From: Reticulitermes speratus
Lineage: Eukaryota; Arthropoda; Insecta; Blattodea; Rhinotermitidae
Assembly (NCBI GenBank): GCA_021186555.1
Contig: JAJKFL010000005.1
Span: forward strand, 8,273,178 to 8,337,177
Direction of reading: 5' to 3'
Length of the DNA: 64,000 nt
In this document: one piece after another, positions 45,122 to 60,100 of the stretch
How the letters are laid out: every line of letters starts with the position of its first letter
How positions within the stretch are numbered: position 1 is the first letter of the stretch
Translations under genes and position numbers: made by a program
Notes under the pieces: model-generated
Told to the model about the DNA's origin: nothing
What the model saw: only the letters and a program-made list of their open reading frames with translations
Databases searched by the model: none

Positions 45122-48100
45122 ATGTATGGTGCACTGAAGATGTTGCTAGTTGATCAGATACTTAACTTTCCTTAGTGAAGTTGTGTGTTTGTTATTGTTT
45201 GGTGTTGCTGTCTGTGACTGTGTGAATTATACTGATAGAATGTTTCAAGAATAGGGTTTCATTTATCTGTGTGATTTTTATTGAGGTGTGTTTCCTCTTG
45301 TACTCAATGATAAATGTGGTATCTTCCTATTTTGTTCCTTTTTTACCCCTCTTTTCTTCATTGTGCAAGACTTTCCTTGTGTTCTTCATGTCTCCCTATT
45401 TGTGTCTTGTGTTCAGGATATGTGTGGCATAATTAGACATACCTTTATTGTATTTTATGGCATGCAGGTATTGTTTGATCCAGGTTTAAAATGTTCATCT
45501 GGTTTGGCTAACATGCTTGGGGGCAATCTAAGCAGTTCATTTTGCAAACATAACTCTTTTCAAACATATTGGCTTTCTTTCTGATAGTTTGAAAGTATCT
45601 GTACTTATGTTGATAACCCATGTCTTAGCTGACATTCATTGTGTTTTCAAAATGGCATCTTAGTAATTCATGCTTTGTGTGGATCTTCTGAACACCTGTT
45701 ACTGTAGCATTTAGTGCCTGTACTGTTACAGTATGTATTGGTTCGGCTTGCGAGTCACTTAAGCGCCAGAGCAACTGCATTCTGCACTCAGCGGCTGAGG
45801 CTTGTTCATGAGATGCTGGTTCACATCAGACTTGTTAAAATGACTGTATGGGAAGGAGTTTTATGGCAACGTCTGAAAGGTGAGCTGTTCAAAGTTGTAA
45901 ACAGTGGTAACTGGTCATAAATATAATTGTTCTAGAATTTAAGTGTGTCTGTTCATTTGTTGCAGGGACTAGGCGCCAGGAACTGGGCTGCACAAGGCGA
46001 CAGTACCTATGTGATGGTTTCTGCACGTCCGTGATACACGTCATACCAGTCGTAGCTCTTGTTTTGTTCCTGAGTTCCAATACAAATCCATGCCTTAAAG
46101 CTTCTGAAGTTCGTGGATTTCTTAAGTTTCAAGACAGAAATTACATTTATTTTTGCACTCTGTACCAAGTTATTTTTGGCATGAGCCATGTAACAGTTTC
46201 ATTATTTGGAATTATATAGATTAAGCATATTGCACTTTCTAAGATCAATATTTTCATTTCTTGTTCAGTCCTTTGTTTATTTCTGAAGTCTTATGGCCAC
46301 TGCCTCAGTCTGTATGGTTGCTGTTGACATTTCAGTCTTTCTCGACTTAAGTAGCTTTTATCGTTAGTTCAGACCTTATGGTCATTTCCTTGTGTTCTTC
46401 TGGATTATGACAATGTGGTCTGTTATAACTTGAAGATAGGGGCATCATATTTTTCCAGAATGTTGGTACCCATGAGATGCATGATGTCATAACCCAGAAG
46501 GCTACAATTAATAATTTTTGTTTAACAATTTTTGTTTTGTTCATTGTATGTTGCTTCTTATCTGGTATTTTTCTTGTTCTTTTAAATATGACTGACACTT
46601 CTCAGTCTTCAATTTTGTATTTGTTACTGCTAAAGCTGTAATGATGCTGTATAATGTGTGAAGTGGAATTTAAGGTATTATGATATGTGCATCATATTTG
46701 TCTGAATATATTGCACACTTTTTTCCCTCCCAATACTTCTTCTAAATTTTACTGTGTATTGTATTTGCACAGTTTGACTTCTGTTCATTCTGTTTAATTT
46801 ACACACGAAAAGACTGAGTGAATTATTTACAAAAACGTTTACTACATTAGTAGTCATCACTGCGTTTAAAAACTATTTGAAAAGTATTATATGTTCTGTC
46901 TAAAGAAGTTGTTTTTCTTTAGGTAATGTGAGAATTGTAGTGAATATTGTACAGGATCACCAAGAAAGCAGTCTGTAGTTTTAAAGTTGAGTATCCCATT
47001 TATCTTGAGACATAATCAGTGGCTTGTGAAATGCTCAGCAATTCCCAGTCTTCAATCCATGTCTACTGAACACGTGCACTTAACTGTCTTAGTGGCAGTG
47101 AAATGGTGTGCCTCACATACAACTCTACATTCATGCCGTTTCATCTCGTACCCATGCCAGTTAATAAAACTCCATTGAATCTCCCATGAAGCAACCAGTT
47201 TTGTGCTTCTCATGGTCCTTTCTTCAGTCTGAACATTTTCTTTCATGATGTCTTTGCACTGAATTCAGTGTACAGATGTGTTTGATGTTTAGCCACTCAC
47301 TTAATGACCAATTTGTTTCAGGTGTTTCCAGTACTGGCTTTGTTCTTTGGTCACATGAAGGATTCCCTTTATAGGTTCTGGCTTGGAATGAAAAAGGTTT
47401 CAGATGCATTCCAGTCATTAGAGAGGTTTAAGGTAATATCGCCCACTGTTGACTGTATTTTGTGACATAAATTGTGCCTTTGTGTAATTCATGCCCTCCT
47501 ACTTAGTATTTTGTTGTGGAAAGCTATGATTGCATTGTACAGGGGTAACTGCTGGTGGTACAGTAGTCATTGTATTGTGCTGAGGAAAGGAAATTTATTT
47601 TTATAATACTTTGTATTAGGAACTTAAAGCCATTGCACTGATTTTGGCTAGAGAATGTATTCTTCATATTAATTATTATTATTCAGATTTTAGTGTTAAT
47701 TATTATTACTTTTGTAATTATGGTGTATTGTACTGTAGTAGAGTTGGTTAATTTTAATTTTACTTATCATATTTACAAAAAATGTAAGAGCCACCAAGCC
47801 ATTGTAAGGAAACAGTAAAAATAAAGAATTCATCCATAAATTGCAGATCAATTAACTAAAAAAATGAAATGATAAAAGTAACTTAACTGGACATATTCGG
47901 ATGTACTTATGGTAGGGTTGCCATAGACCCACCACAAGAAAAGATGATATTTTCCCATGTGTCGACCATAAAAAACGGACATATCGGTGAAAAAAGGAGG
48001 TTAAAAACGAGGACATGTAAATAGTCACAATTTCATTACATGGAAGCAGCTCTCTGTTTCTCTACTAGTAGTTCTTTGAATTTCATATAGATGAATTTCT

Positions 48101-51100
48101 GAGTGAGACATTCATTAAGCTTGCTTTTCATCAAGTTCAAGTTATTCAGAATTTCTGCACTGAAGTTTTCTAAGACATTGTGAAAGGTAGCTGCTGGACT
48201 CATGTTCTTATTTCTTGACTCATATAGTTGCTCATGAAACAGCAATTTGTTGTAACCCACCAGATACATAATTTTACAGTAGACAGAAAAAGCTTGACAG
48301 ATCCCTAATAGACCAACACATAAGCATGTTATGTTTTTATGAAAATATAAGGAGAAGCAGTTCTTTTGTGGATGCAGCATTTTGAGTGAAGGTGTGTTTT
48401 TAATCCAGCTGTCTAGTAATGCGGGAATCTCGGTTTGACAAATTTTTTGTGGGATACGACATTTTTGTAAGTGTGATGATAAGGTAATATGATTATGTAT
48501 TTATTGAAAAAGAGAAATATTTCTTGTATTTTAGTACCACTATAATATGTGAAAGCTTAATAATAAAAAGCCAGGACATTTTAAAATAATTGAACACCCC
48601 GCCCCCAGGTGGAAATTTTTGCTTTGAAAAAGAGGACATGTCCAGGGAAAGAGGATGTATGGTAGCCCTAACTTCTGACTGAGCACTGACTGTAGGAGAC
48701 TTGGCCTCATTTGCCATGTTGTATCCATGTGCTTCCCTTGTTCTGAAACTTCTTTAATATCCCATTATTTTAGAAGCTGTTTGTCACACTAGTTATGCTT
48801 AATAATGCAGGACTTCAGAGCATTGTATGTTCTTTTTTAAACTTTGTGTGGTTATTGTTCCACTGACTGTCTTAGATGTACAGACTCCTATAATGTGATG
48901 GAGATCAGCAATGCATAATACTCTTCTGTTGTTGCTTGTGCTAAAGTTTGTGTTTGAAAAGGTATTGCTTGTTTTCACTTTCTGCATTTCATTATTATAG
49001 TTAGTTAATGCTGGCTGTCTTAATGTTTTCAGACTGTAATGCTGTTGATTCAGGCTAACACATTTGCCGAGAAGCCCATAAATCCATTGATGGCCTTGAA
49101 TATTTCAAATGCCACCTTTGTGTGGGATAGTGTGGGAGGTGAAAGTCAAGGTCAACAGCCCACAAGGAAGAGGAAGAAGAACCAATCAAAGAGAAAAGTG
49201 TCGTGAGTTACACAATTCCATATGAAAAGAGAAGTAATGAATAAGTATTAGGAACAAAATGAATGGTTTAAAGCAGAGGTGTCCAAACCAAGGCATGTGC
49301 TGCCAGGTTGTGTTATGTGGCCCGCAGCCACATTTTACTTTATGTATATACTATAAAATCTACCCAGTAATTTAGCTGGTTAGGTATACCACTTATTGTG
49401 ATGTTCACACATGCAGCCCGTGAACCAGGCCATCATAACTTTTGTGGCCTTTGCCAAAAAAAGGTTGGACACCTCTGGTTTAAAGCAAGACAGTCACTGT
49501 AGGCTGTAGGAGTTTAATGCCAGGCACTTTATCCCAGGCAAAGTAGATTTTCTTGTAAATGTAAATGCCTGTAGAATGTAATGAAATAATATGTTTTTAA
49601 TACATGTTTTAAGATTGTAAATGTTGTATAGAATATTTGCTCCTCTAAAGTTCCAGGTGATTACACTGAAATCAGTATGTGGTTCCTATTGTATTGTGTT
49701 GTTTTGCCGTGGCTAGGGTTTGGAGAAGACACAAACTATCCAGAATGCCAGCTTATCATTTTTAAACTGCAAAAGTCCAATTTTGCAAATTTTAAAGTTT
49801 TTGCAGTGATGTGGATGAGCTGCCAGTTCTTCTGTGTTGTGACACCAGATCACTGGATATTTGGTTTCCAGTGTTTTGAGGTCCATATGACCCTTGAAGA
49901 TGAGACCACTAGACTGTCTTTGAAATGCTGGGAACCAGATGCCCAGTCATTCCATGCCACATCCCAGAAGAAGTGATACCAAGTCCTATTTTATTTTCCA
50001 AACTTGGAAAACTTTTACAAAACATGATAGGAACTGCACACGCGCAGAGTGTGGATGCCAATGCTCTGTTCACGTGCAGAAGTGAGATATGAGCACTTGT
50101 ATATATGTGTGTGTGCAGAAACATGGGTAGGTTTTGTGTACAGTGGCCATTAAAATTGTTCCATGTCAACAAAATTTTGAAATGGCTCGACTGTTTTTCG
50201 AATATTCTCCAATATCAGATTTTATAAAGATCCATTTAGCCATTCTTGACTTGTATATGTACTGACAGACAGATGGCAAAGCAACTGTAGTAGGCATTCT
50301 GCGTATGTATATATGCCTGTCTGTACGTGTGTATGTATGTATGTATGTATGTATGTATGTATGTGTGTGTGTATGTATGTACACAAACGCACATACCTAC
50401 AGCATTTTTGTTTTGTTCACTGACGGTCCCATCGTGGAATCATAATGTGTTAAGTGAGTGTGACTGAATTCGGTACAAGACCGTGACAGTATGGCAAGTG
50501 TTTTCCTGTGCTGTCACAGCAGCCAACCTTACCCCTGTGTGTTCCAATTTCATAAACAAGACTTTGGTGACAAAGTCAGGCCAGTATAACCATTGTACAC
50601 TACGTGGTACTCAGTTCCTGCACTCCGATTTACTAAATTTCGGTTTCTATTGAATCACAGTTTTACGACTATCACAGTTGATATGAAGTAACTCACTGCC
50701 AATATCAGCCTATAAGTTAAGTTTGTTCGACTGTACTTTCTAATTTTGGATTTGATTAGTATATTGTATTGACACTATTTCTTTAGTATGGTGAATCAAG
50801 AATTTATTTTTGCTTCATCTCCATCAAAGTCTGTCTTTCACTAGTCTGTGATTATGATACTGCTATTTAGGCAGTGAAGATGAACTGTGATCGTGTGCTT
50901 TAATATTTTGTGCTTACAATTTTCAGACACAGAACTCTTGAGATGCAGAGGCTTGCAGAATTTAATCTTGAAGTGAAGCCAGCACTGGTGGACATTACTT
51001 TACTTGCACCAAAGGTAAAGTGGTTTTATTATCATGTCTGGATCACAAACTGTGTTTGGTAATAATATTAAATTATATCTATTGAAATGAGCTAATTGGG

Positions 51101-54100
51101 AAAGCTTGCATGACTGGTGTCGCAGCATCATGAGGCACAAATGACCTGTGTTTTGTGGTGAGAATACAGTTGGCAGGGTTAAAAATTTGTTGATTGAAAC
51201 TACAATGTGCATACATTTTACAACATTTGGAATATTTAAAAATAATAGTTTTTTCATCCATTTTCTCTGGACCAATCAGAGTTGGCAATCGAGTGACCCA
51301 CCATATTTTGAGATCCTGTAAACCTGTTAAGACACTCTTGTACAGGGTAAGCTGATCGGTATCTGTGGGGCACCCAAGTGCGGTAAGTCCTCATTGCTTC
51401 TCGCTGTGTTGGGTCATCTCCGTGAAATGTGTGGACAAGTGCTGCGTGATGGAAACTGTGCCTATGTTGGGCAAAGACCCTGGATTTGGACTGCCAGTAT
51501 ACGTGACAACATTGTGTTCAAGGAACCATTCCAACATAAGAGGTAACCATCAACTGTACACTTTTATAAATTTGAACACATTCTTTAACCAACAGTAGTC
51601 ATAACTGGAAATTGTTAGCTTATTTTGATTAACCTTTTAAGGCCTAGCAGTGGCTCTGTACCACCAGGTTTAACTTTCAAAAATTCTACATGGTGCTCAC
51701 ATTACGTTTATGTGTTGTGTATGGATCTCAGAGCAAACAGCGACTTTTGACTTATACAACATTAACAGATTGGTTTTGTATAACCAAGGTGGACAGTGTT
51801 TACTGTGCAGTACACACTGAGTTCTTGTATAAAACAGACACAGTTCATCTTTAAAGGGTTAAGCTACATTTGCTGGATAGTTGTCAAGATGTTCATGTTT
51901 GTGCAATAGGTGTGTGTGTGTGTGTGTGTGTGGGAGGGGGGGGGGAAGCCTATCTGACTTTAATTTCAGTCACACTTTCACACGGTGCACACTGATTGTG
52001 GTGGAATGTGTATTGTGTTGGATGTAGAGACTGCACCACTTCATAATCCATTTGTCAAATTGACAGTACATCTAGTGTGAAGTAAACCATACTACAACAC
52101 TCTGATTGATCAAATTGTTGTAATATAACTTTTGTATCTGTATTGCTACCTAATTACTGTTCATTGAATCTTGCTGCTGTAACTTTTACATCTGATATGT
52201 AGGATATGTCTCTAATGAAAATATAGGTTAATGTATTTTGTTTAGCTTTTTGTGTCATTAGTTCTCTGTAACATTAAAAAATGATTATATTAAAGACCAC
52301 AAGTCGGCCCATAATACATTTCTTTATTTCCTATATTGCGTGGCAAGGAGGAACCCATATGTTCACATTCAGAAGTTGCTAGTTGATCTGTTCTGTTTGT
52401 GTCTATACAAATTTGTGTGCTCATCTAATAACCATTCTGTTCTGTGTTTCCATTTACAGTATATTCTGTATCTCTTCATCATACATTCCATCAAATATTA
52501 TTTATGCTTCCATGTAGACGTTTCATTCAGCATAGTAATGAGTGTTGTTACCTGTATTTGCATTGTGATTAGAGCATGGTTTCATGTAAATTAGGAATGT
52601 GTACTCACATTTAATTTAACAGAGACATTGCAACACATAACAATGAATTTTGTTACAGCTACACATAACTCACACGCTGTCTGGAGATTACCAGCTTTCG
52701 GGCACAGAGTTTTTTGACTTACGATAGAGAGTTCTTTTATATCAGCAGCATTGTGTATTGCTTGTTGACAGGTACTACAGTGCTGTTCATAATTGTGCAC
52801 TTAATGAGGATATTGACAAGCTTCCTCATCATGATGACACACAGATTGATGAGACAGGGCTTTCACCAGGACAGAGGCAACGGATTGCTCTTGCTAGAGC
52901 TCTCTATTCCAACAGGTAAGACCAGTGATTTTTCAGAATTTTATAGTAGTTGTTTCATACAATACAGTCATGTTTCAGACCACATATGAATTGATCATTT
53001 ATCTGTCTTTATTTACAACACTTTGTTTTGTGGATATTGTCATTTGAAGTACCACTTTCAGATCACAGCTGTAGATTTACCTTCTTGAGAGGTATCTTAT
53101 GGTTTTCCCAGTCTTTTCGAGTAATTGCTTATGACAGTCCATGATCTACTTTTTCTAACATTCCATAGCTGTTAATTGGCATTGGTGACTGGTTATTTTG
53201 TACCCACTAAATTGTTGCCAACTTGCATTTGGAACTTTGATAAAGGCAGGCTGGGTGGAACAACTTAGTGTTGTTTGGTTACTTCCAGGTCTGGCCTGTG
53301 CCTGCCTGGCAAGCATGTTAGTAGAAATCCACATATTAGGTGAGAATATAAGGCAGGGTTTCATTTTGTTGAAATGGTAAAGTAGAAGAGAAGAAATGGA
53401 TTTTATCTGTACAAGCGGCTTAGTGTACTTCACATTATTAGACAAGAGGGAAAGAGAAGACCTGTTGAAACATTAATGCTAGTTTTGGTTGGCTGGCCTT
53501 GAATCTACACAGAGTGCAGCTTCTCATCCAAAGAACATGTGAACCAACAATGTTGTGTTTGTGATAGGGACATTTACCTTCTGGACAACCCACTGAGCAT
53601 GGTGGATGCTGACACAGCAGCGGTGGTTTTTGACAGGTGTATCCTGAAGGCTCTCCATGGTCGAACAGTCATTCTGGCAACTCAACAGGTCCAGGTAGAG
53701 TCAACATTTGAAGCAGAATGCTTTATTTCTTGTGTCATTGTTGTAAGGTCAACATTACATTACATTACATATTACATTGTTGCACATTACTGTATGAAGG
53801 TTGTTATATAAGGTTAGCATATAGTGACCATTGCATGTTACTGTATCACAGTTGTTATAAGGTCAACGCATATTGTGCATTGCACAATACTTTGCCAAGG
53901 TTGTTATAACTCAACACTTACTGCCCATTTCAAATTACTAGATTCGAGGAACTGTGATCTATGGTGAGAAGTGTGAAAACATTTTTTACATTCCACTTTC
54001 TACTTCAATCAGTAGAGGTGATCTGAGTCTTATTTTCTTTACTTCTAAGAGTTATATCAAAATGAGATTTAACAATTTCATAGTTTCTGCCCTGAAGTTG

Positions 54101-57100
54101 GAGGCAGCAGGTTCCTTGAAAATGTTCGTAACCACCTGTCAGACTTTATGGCATCATCAAGCCTCAAGACCAGAATCTAAAACTATGTAAGAAGTTAAAA
54201 TGATATTCTTGTACTCGTCTTTGCTTGTGAATTTGTAATCAATATGTCCACTGTTAGTGTCATCCCCAAAGAATGCAAGGTCTGCAACACTTCTCAGTTG
54301 CTATTCCTGGCAAGAAGATTTCCATTTAGTTTTCAGTGACAGTAAGGTTTGTGAAATACTATGCTTTTAGAACTATTTTGTTACATGTTTTTGTTTGCAA
54401 AATGGAGACATACCAACAAAAAATTCTTAGTGCCTGGATAGCAAATGTTTTCTGATTACCAACATTTTCTGTATATGTGTGTAATATAATTGGTCTCTGC
54501 AATTCTTCATGTCTAAGGGTTAATAATGAAGGATGGGTAAGGCTAATTTGCATTTGTAGGTCAAATAAACTTCTGTAGTAGAGCCATGATGATTGTCATC
54601 AGTGTATATGTTATGGAAAAATTAATGGATATGTGATAACAACAAGGAACAAATAATGTATGTAGACCACAAAGGAATGCTGCTTACTTGTGAGAGTACA
54701 GCAGTGGTGATATGGAAGCCATAGTTTACATACTTTTGACAGTATGACACTGTTTATATGGCAGTCAGTTTTTATACTGGAGAGAGTAGAACGCTCTTGA
54801 TGTAGCAGTTACAGTTGACTTACTTGTGACAGTATGACACTATTGATACAGCAGGCACAGTTTATATACTTGTGAGAGTACAGCACTATTAATGTCGCAG
54901 TCACATGTGACATACTTGTGTGTGACAGTGTGGCACCATTGATACAGCAGGCACGGTGTACACGTATGTACTTTTGAGACTATGACACTGCTGATGTGGC
55001 AGTCACTGTGAGGGTGTGACACTATTGACATGGCAATCACAGTTAAAAAATAAAGTGTAACACCCAGTAAGATACTTTCCACTGATAATATTTTCCTTCT
55101 TAAACTATGTTGAAATGTCAGCTGTTGGTTTGATTTACCTAGCACTGTAATTGTTATTATTTTTAATATCATAATGAATCTTGAAGGTTTGTTAAATTTG
55201 TAAGTCTGAAACCTGGCAATGATCTATGTTAGTTTATGGAATTTGGATAGCATCTTCATCTGTAGAGGCATCTTGGTTGTAGATCTTTATCTTAGTGCTT
55301 ATGCTTTTCGAATTTGAACAGAATTCCAACTTTCAGTTGGTTCTTTGGATTCAAACAACATTTAGTTGGCTTATACACATTAGATTCCTTTATCATGTCA
55401 CAAGAATTTATATCATTTTGTAGCTATTTCCTATTCGATAACATGTATTTGCTGGCTGTTGGACATTTGAGGATGGGGTGCACATCTGTGTCTTAGATTG
55501 CTACTGGGTCGTGCATTAAGTTTTGAAATTCAAACATTGCTGGTTGCTGCTTGCATCAGTCTACCTAAAAAAAAAAAAGAATCTAATGCCATCTGTCAGT
55601 CCAGCTAGTAGAAGGAGGGCAAAACTTGAATTTATTGTGAAATTCGTCTTTGAGAGTAACTTAACTGCTACATATCTCTTTGGAAGCATATGTTCTTAAT
55701 CTCGAAACTTGTAAGAAAATGTAGTATTTGTTTCCTTCTTATTTTTTTGAAGTGCTAAGATTATGTAATGTTGGTAATTGATGACTGGATGGGTATGGAG
55801 CACTGGTAGAATAATATTGGCGGGAAAACAGTTTCGGAGGTAAACCTGCCCCAGTGCCACTTTGTCCTTCACAAATCCCACATGGACTGTACTTGTTAAT
55901 ATAAAATGGATTCCATCTTGTAGTAGAACAAAGACCTGGTGATTTGCAAGACTGGTGCTTTGTTGCTGACAGTGCCGGACATTATTTGTGGTATGAGAGC
56001 AAGAGCACTATTGGATTGTCACTTGCACAAAATGTGTGGCACAATATAGATTTATTTGCATAACTCACTGATCTGTTGAAGACCATCTTTGTGTATGTGT
56101 CACCTCTGCTTTCGGTTTGTAAGTGTGCAGGGATAGATGCTTAGCATGGTGGGGAATGAGGGTGAAGAGATGCAGGAATCAAGTAATACCCTAGCATAGG
56201 CACGGTTTTTTTTTTTGTGGTGAAGGGCCCCACAGCAGATGCTACAGACAAACTGCAGCCTTAAGGCTTATTGTGCAACCCTGTGATGAAGATGATTAGT
56301 TTTTCTTTCGTTTTTCCGTGTAGTGGAGCACCAGTGGAATGAAACTGACAGGGAAAACCGAAGTACTCGGGGAAAAACCTATCCTAGTGCCATTTTGTCC
56401 ACCACAAATCTCACATGGACTGACCCGGGATCGAACCCAGGCCTCCGCGGTGAGAGGCTGGCGACTAACCGCCTGAGCCATGGCACGACCGTATAGGCAT
56501 GGTTAGTTTTTAATGTTCCTACCTTCTGTTCCTTGTTGTTTGCACATGGGTTATATTCTTGTTACTGAACTGAGGCTGTAGAAACAATTCTCGTGCTTGG
56601 TTGGGATGATGATGCTCAAGGCTTCACCTCTCTGGTAAGATCATGATACACTCTGGCTGCTGTCAACAAGACCAAGGCACTTGCTGCTAGCAAAGATTGT
56701 CACTACCAACATCTGCCTGGCTATACAATAGAGGAAAAGTGGAGCAGCTCAGTGGAGGTGTGCAGGGGTTTTTTATTCCTAGGACATTTTTCTGTGGCTT
56801 CAGTATAGGAGCTGAAACATGTCGTCATTGTTAATATATGTCAAGTATGGCTGCATGTTCTCTTGAGACAGCCTTATGGCCAAAAGTTTCATGCTAGTTA
56901 TTATCATTTCTTCCTTCTGCAGTTCATGACTCGCTGTGATGAAGTGTATCTTATGAGTAATGGCAAGATTGTTCAATCAGGCACGCATGAGTGGCTCATG
57001 GAACACTCCCCTGAGTATTCCAGTCTTATCAAGGCCTGCACCCATGAGAATGCCAAGAAGTATTTTGTGTGAGTGCTACGGTTTGTTGAAATGATTGTTT

Positions 57101-60100
57101 TTTATTATGTTTATTTGACACAGTTGAAATGGTTTTGACCTTTTCAACCAAGATCTACTTCTTTTTTCAACAATTTTGTTTACATTTCTAAATTTGCATG
57201 TATTATCTCCATTATATTACAGTGTAACTTATGAGTGGTTACAAGAAAGTTTCTGGACAATATTTTTTTCTGTATGATGGCTTACACTTGCTATTTCATG
57301 TTGCTCACCCTGAAGTAGTCCCCTTGCAACTTGCTACTGTGAGCCCAATGAGTGTGCTCTTGTTGGAAGTATCTGTCCTCTCTTCAGAACTCCATAAGTG
57401 TAGCCTGCAATTGTTCATATCATGAAATCTTGTGGGCAAGTGGCTAAGATTGGAGAGACAAGGAATACAGACATAATTTTGATAGGGAAACCCATTGAAA
57501 AATGACCACTTGAAAGGTAAAGAAAGAGACATGTTACAATGAATTTTAGGTAATTTGTTGGAAATTTCTGAGGTCATGCGCAGTGGTGTGAGTTAGTTCT
57601 AGTTGCACTGAACATTTACGTTCTGTTACCAGTATTAATTACTTTGGATTTAGTACAGGTGATAAATTTGAATTTGTTTTGAGCAGATATTTTTTTGAGA
57701 ACTATTATGCTGACATGGACCTGAATGCAAAAGAATGAATACACAAGTTAGGGTGGTAAGCCATTGAGGGAGATCCTGGACTCGTTAATATTACTTTGCA
57801 ACATTTAGTTTTAGGCACTTTTGCATGTCTGTGTAGTGGCTATTAAAATTTCTTTGCCTGCTAGCTTGTCTGTATGCATATAAAAACTTGGGAACTGCGG
57901 AATGAATTTTCATGAAATTTTATATTGGAGAATTTTACAAAAAATTAAGCCATTTCATATTGAATTTAGAGTGCTTAGTTTTAACCATCACTTCATGTGA
58001 TGACCTAGATGTATTTCTGCACACAGTTGTGTTTACTCCTCAGCTCTGCTACTGTACATTTCGTGTGCAAGATGGGAAAATAAAAAGTAGAATTTTTCTC
58101 ATATAAAGTTTTTGTGCCAAAATGGAAATCTGGTGTTGAGATAGTTTGTGCTTTACCCATACCCTAGCAACAGAGCTACAGGTGAGCACAATAGGAACTG
58201 TGCAGTTGCAGTTCTGTTGCTAGGCCCTGCAAAGGAGTGACAGTTATGCTGTGCATGTTTCCTAACTTTTTTTGTCTTTGCTTATTTTTAATGTACTGGC
58301 AGTTTTGTGAACACATGGTGTGATCAAATAGTTTCCAGACTGACGATGAGGTGACACTGCTGCTGGTATGAACTTCTACTGCTAAAGGTAGATAGAGTAA
58401 AGTCTGCTGAGTTATTTTCTGCTTGGAATAAGGCTGTAGCATGTGTGATTATTGAGTAATGCCTTGTTAGGTTAAGTGCGTGTTGTTCCACTGGCAATTT
58501 TAGCATGTGTAGAAAATGGCAGACTTCAAAGAATAGTGTGTTTGAATCAGATTTTGTTTTAAACTTGAGGAAAGTTCCTACCAAAACTTTCAAAATGTTG
58601 AAAGTAGGTTTCAGAAAGCAGACAGTTTAAAGAACACAGTTTTTGAATATTTTTCGAAGTTCAAAAGTGGTGTAACCTCTGTGAAAGATTCTAAATGTTT
58701 GTGACATTCATCAGTGAGCAATACAGATGAAAATGTGGCTCAACTGAAGGAATTTGTCTTCAAAAACAGGAGAATCACTATCCATGAAGTTGCTAACATT
58801 TTGGGAATTTCATTTAGTTGAGCTGAGAGCATTTTGAAAGAAAATTTGACATGCCTCAGACTGCCAGTATATTCATGCCCTGCCTGCTGAGTGAGGAGCA
58901 AAAGTTCAATCATGTCAGTACATGCCAGGACCTCCAAGGAGGCTTCAAAGACCCAAATTCTTCTTGAAGATAATTGCAGGTGTTGAGATGTGGGTTTACA
59001 GGTACAACCAGGAAGTTAAGTAAGGCATCTCAGTGGAAGAGCCCATCATCTCCACTCCCAAAAAAGGACAAGATAAGTCCACTGAAATGCAAAGAGCATG
59101 CTCATTGGTTTTTTTATATTTTTTTTATATATTCACAGAGATGTGCATTATGAATCTGTTCTATGAGGACAAACTGTAAACCAACATTATTACATTGACA
59201 CCTTACAGCGTTTGTGAGAACGTGTGTGGTGAAAACAACTTGACTAGTGGAACTCGGTGGGGGGATTGGTTTTTCCACCATGACAACACATATGCTCATT
59301 TTGCTTTGTCTGTGTGTGAATTTGTGGCTAAAAACAAAATGACTGTCATTCCACACCCTCCATACTCACCAGATTTAGCACTGTGTGACTTCTTTCTTTT
59401 CCCAAAATCAAGATGGCATTAAGTGGAAGGATATTTAATAATATCACCACTACTACAGCAACATCATGGGAAGTACTTGCCACATTTCTAACAGTGTACT
59501 CGAAATGGTTTGAGTGGTGGCACAATTGCTGGGCTCCATGTGTAAAGTTTCAAGACTATTTTTATGGGGACATCTAGAACATAAATGTTGTTGTTATGGG
59601 GAAACGAATTAAGTGCGGAAACTATCTGATCACACTACTTATCTGTTATACCTTAATAAGTGCATTAGCTGATCCTCCAGCTGTTAGTAGAACACTACAG
59701 TATGTAGTCTTTGCAGTCATGTTATGTCTACTAAGGGTCACTGGGAAGCAAGAGGATGAAGCACACTGCATGCATTATTTCACCTATAGTTGCTACACCA
59801 GCTGAGAATTTTATATACTGATCTGCGGATCAATATTTTGTTTGAACACAGGGAAACTAGCAGACGCCATATAAGAGTATCTTCAATGACAGAATTCATC
59901 AGTCAATATATAATTCAGACCGACAACACCAGTGTTGGGCCCTGTCACAATAATGGGGAAGGTAAGGACCTTTGAATTGCGTACAGAACGTTGTTCCGCA
60001 TATATATTGCTCTTTACTTATATTATGAAGTTTTATTTTATTGGCAGATACATTGTATATGTGAATTATGTTTGGACTGGAAAAATACCAAAGTACCAAT

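Noticed and set aside
50333..50390. Minus-strand ORF with many Tyr/His/Thr
   Set aside because: Translation of the TATG/TGTA microsatellite.
53689..53694. Earlier donor (cag|gtccag) for ABCC exon n
   Set aside because: It would delete two residues (VQ) that align with 'LQ' after the switch region in ABCC5, and gtccag is a poorer donor than gtagag.
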